Below the pieces are notes generated by a model. The model saw only the letters and a list, made by a program, of their open reading frames with translations, searched no databases and had not been told where the DNA came from. This document shows positions 61,601-64,000 of a DNA stretch of 64,000 bases, one piece after another (position 1 is the first letter of the stretch; the number at the start of each line of letters is the position of its first letter). The stretch is from Cloeon dipterum. Lineage: Eukaryota; Arthropoda; Insecta; Ephemeroptera; Baetidae. Where the stretch lies: NCBI RefSeq assembly GCF_949628265.1, contig NC_088786.1, forward strand, positions 34,679,681 through 34,743,680, in the 5' to 3' direction. Both the position numbers and the translations under genes were made by a program.

Positions 61601-61876
61601 TAGACATCTTTCTGACTTAAAAAAAAATCCAATTGCTCGATGATTGTTGTGCCCCATCTGCATTCTAATTTCTAATCCAATGATTTCACGCAGTACGTGC
61701 CAGTAAATCTTCCTGTGGCGTCATCGCCAATCCAACCCGCGCTGAACGCGCCCAACAACGTGGCCGTGTCAACGCCGAGCGTGGGCTTGCTGCTCGACCC
61801 CAACCTGATGAAGGGCACCAGTTTGCCTGCCCTACAGATCGTGTCTCCGCCTGCCCCACAAAGAGAGGCAAACTAA
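52604..61876 (+). CDS. garz: GBF1 / Gartenzwerg Arf guanine-nucleotide exchange factor
   Basis: Large BFA-sensitive-type Arf GEF acting at the cis-Golgi to load GTP on Arf1 and recruit COPI. Thirty-one in-phase exons: 52604-52702, 52861-53059, 53116-53234, 53294-53402, 53461-53561, 53622-54245, 54566-54728, 54782-54996, 55046-55223, 55278-55393, 55448-55574, 55630-55775, 55833-56035, 56087-56210, 56263-56471, 56528-56864, 57005-57293, 57346-57488, 57542-57657, 57712-57871, 57949-58171, 58324-58514, 58571-58796, 58860-59041, 59103-59261, 59883-60089, 60149-60262, 60315-60577, 60620-60728, 60810-61019, 61694-61876. Total 1,947 aa (human 1,859; fly about 1,983). The N-terminal DCB region starts [14 protein letters not shown]. 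The HUS region contains [19 protein letters not shown]. The Sec7 domain (about 735-910) has catalytic Glu at about 825 in [13 protein letters not shown] repeats and a Pro-rich tail follow. Exon 29 has two in-frame acceptors (60,620 and 60,629). Confidence 0.96.
56880..56976. repeat. hAT MITE 3'-end relic in GBF1 intron
   Basis: This stretch shares ttcttgc...gcaagaaatttgtaaaa and ggt...taagcaaatgcaaccctg with the 3' end of the MITE at 33,752-34,126. Only this end is recognisable, so it is a truncated or diverged copy. Confidence 0.6.
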
Positions 61877-62647
<771 letters not shown>

Positions 62648-62987
62648 TTGTGGATCTGGATACTCGCGTCGTTACGGCGTACTATCGAAAACAGAACTGA
62701 CTGGTGCGAGCACACGAGCACAGTTGCGCGGAGAGTCAAAGTAGAATTACTCCGGTGAAGCACCAACTTTGTGCACAGACGAGCAATGAGCAATTGCGAA
62801 TAATTTGCCACCCTCCATATTCTTTTGCTTTAAAAGTACCGAAATAAATATATTTTAATTTTCAAATATAATATCCAAAGATATTATTGGTTATTTGTAG
62901 TGTCTAGGATAAAGAGGGATCAAAAAAGAATAAATTTAGCATTTTTTTTATCATTTATTTACTTGGTGATTAGTATAAAAAACCAAA

Positions 62988-63387
<400 letters not shown>

Positions 63388-64000
63388 TTTGGGGCTTATT
63401 ATGAAGAGTGCGGTGCGAACAAAATACGGTTTGATGAGAGTGCCTTGCCTTTAACTCTTGAAGCAGTCGGGCAGCGCACAGCAAAAAGCCACGTACTGAG
63501 CACAAGTGATTTGCGGAGGGGAACAACCAAATCAAACACCTTTTCCCAAGCATATTTTTTATGTATTTATCGCTGGTGACGCATGTAAAATCGTTTTACA
63601 TCGAGTTATTAGGGTGTATTTCGATCAGATAATTTCTTATTAAACACTATTCTAATAGTATTGAAGCCAAAATGCAATTAAATAATTAATAAATAATAAT
63701 CATTTTGTAAGCGAATCGCCCTGCTAATTGGAATTGGCCAAAAAATATGAATCTGAAATTTATTTTGATATTCTGAAAGGGTTTTTATTGAATAATCTCG
63801 TACGACTAAAATTATTTTCACAACTGAGCCTACCTTCAAAGGTTTCAGCTTATATAAAAATATAGAAGTGGTTTCCGCATTTATTAATTTGAGAAATTCA
63901 CCCGGCAAAAGTCACATTCAATTAGGAGATGTAATGTTTATACCAAAAAACATGAATGGTGGTGATAAAAATCTCATTTTATTCTCAACACATAATAAAA
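63388..64000. other. No gene recognised
   Basis: The first part is probably the upstream region of the copy 2 zinc-binding gene. The rest, to the window end, is AT-rich with no supported coding exon, RNA gene or repeat. Confidence 0.5.

Overview
This is eukaryotic, AT-rich DNA with many short spliced exons (GT-AG introns, some only 39-51 nt). The gene set (lark, thickveins, garz/GBF1, VTI1A, FBXL15, SH2D4A) and gene style point to an arthropod, most likely an insect. The species cannot be fixed from the sequence. All CDS models were assembled by eye from splice signals, reading-frame continuity and family similarity recalled from knowledge; nothing was aligned by computer.

Layout. 1-9,800 holds a ribosomal protein L34 cluster: an intact minus-strand gene (1,383-2,477), an intact plus-strand gene (8,084-9,171), a decayed copy (about 4,321-5,045), an exon-1 fragment near position 40 and an isolated copy of the 5' flank at 3,121. 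The two intact genes and their flanks form an inverted duplication. Between them lie the SNARE gene VTI1A (minus) and, inside its first intron, an intronless XRCC3/RAD51-paralog gene. 9,794-16,555 is the BMP type I receptor thickveins, with a repeat-filled 4.6-kb first intron. COX19 (minus) and lark (plus) follow head to head. 23,250-25,859 is a tandem-C2 synaptotagmin-like gene lacking most calcium ligands, convergent with FBXL15 (minus, 26,378-27,482).

27,483-48,874 is a 21-kb stretch where I find no confident coding exon. It contains a 2-kb foldback element, a hAT-type MITE with perfect 8-bp target-site duplications, another MITE also present near 3.6 kb, and a weak candidate small-peptide gene. 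It is probably intergenic plus a long 5' intron of SH2D4A (48,875-50,802). After that come a CPYC glutaredoxin (minus) head to head with the 31-coding-exon Arf-GEF GBF1/garz (52,604-61,876). Two tandem minus-strand genes for small cysteine-rich zinc-binding proteins follow.

The genes are mostly housekeeping: translation (RpL34), secretory traffic (GBF1 at the Golgi, VTI1A on SNARE membranes, a C2 protein), DNA repair (XRCC3), mitochondrial assembly (COX19) and redox (Grx). Two belong to BMP signalling: thickveins, and FBXL15, whose mammalian homolog targets the BMP regulator SMURF1. No operon-like logic is expected; neighbours appear linked only by shared promoters and convergent ends. The most interesting structures are the L34 inverted duplication, the 2-kb hairpin at 29.4-31.4 kb, a cryptic minus-strand exon inside lark, and the paired zinc-binding genes.
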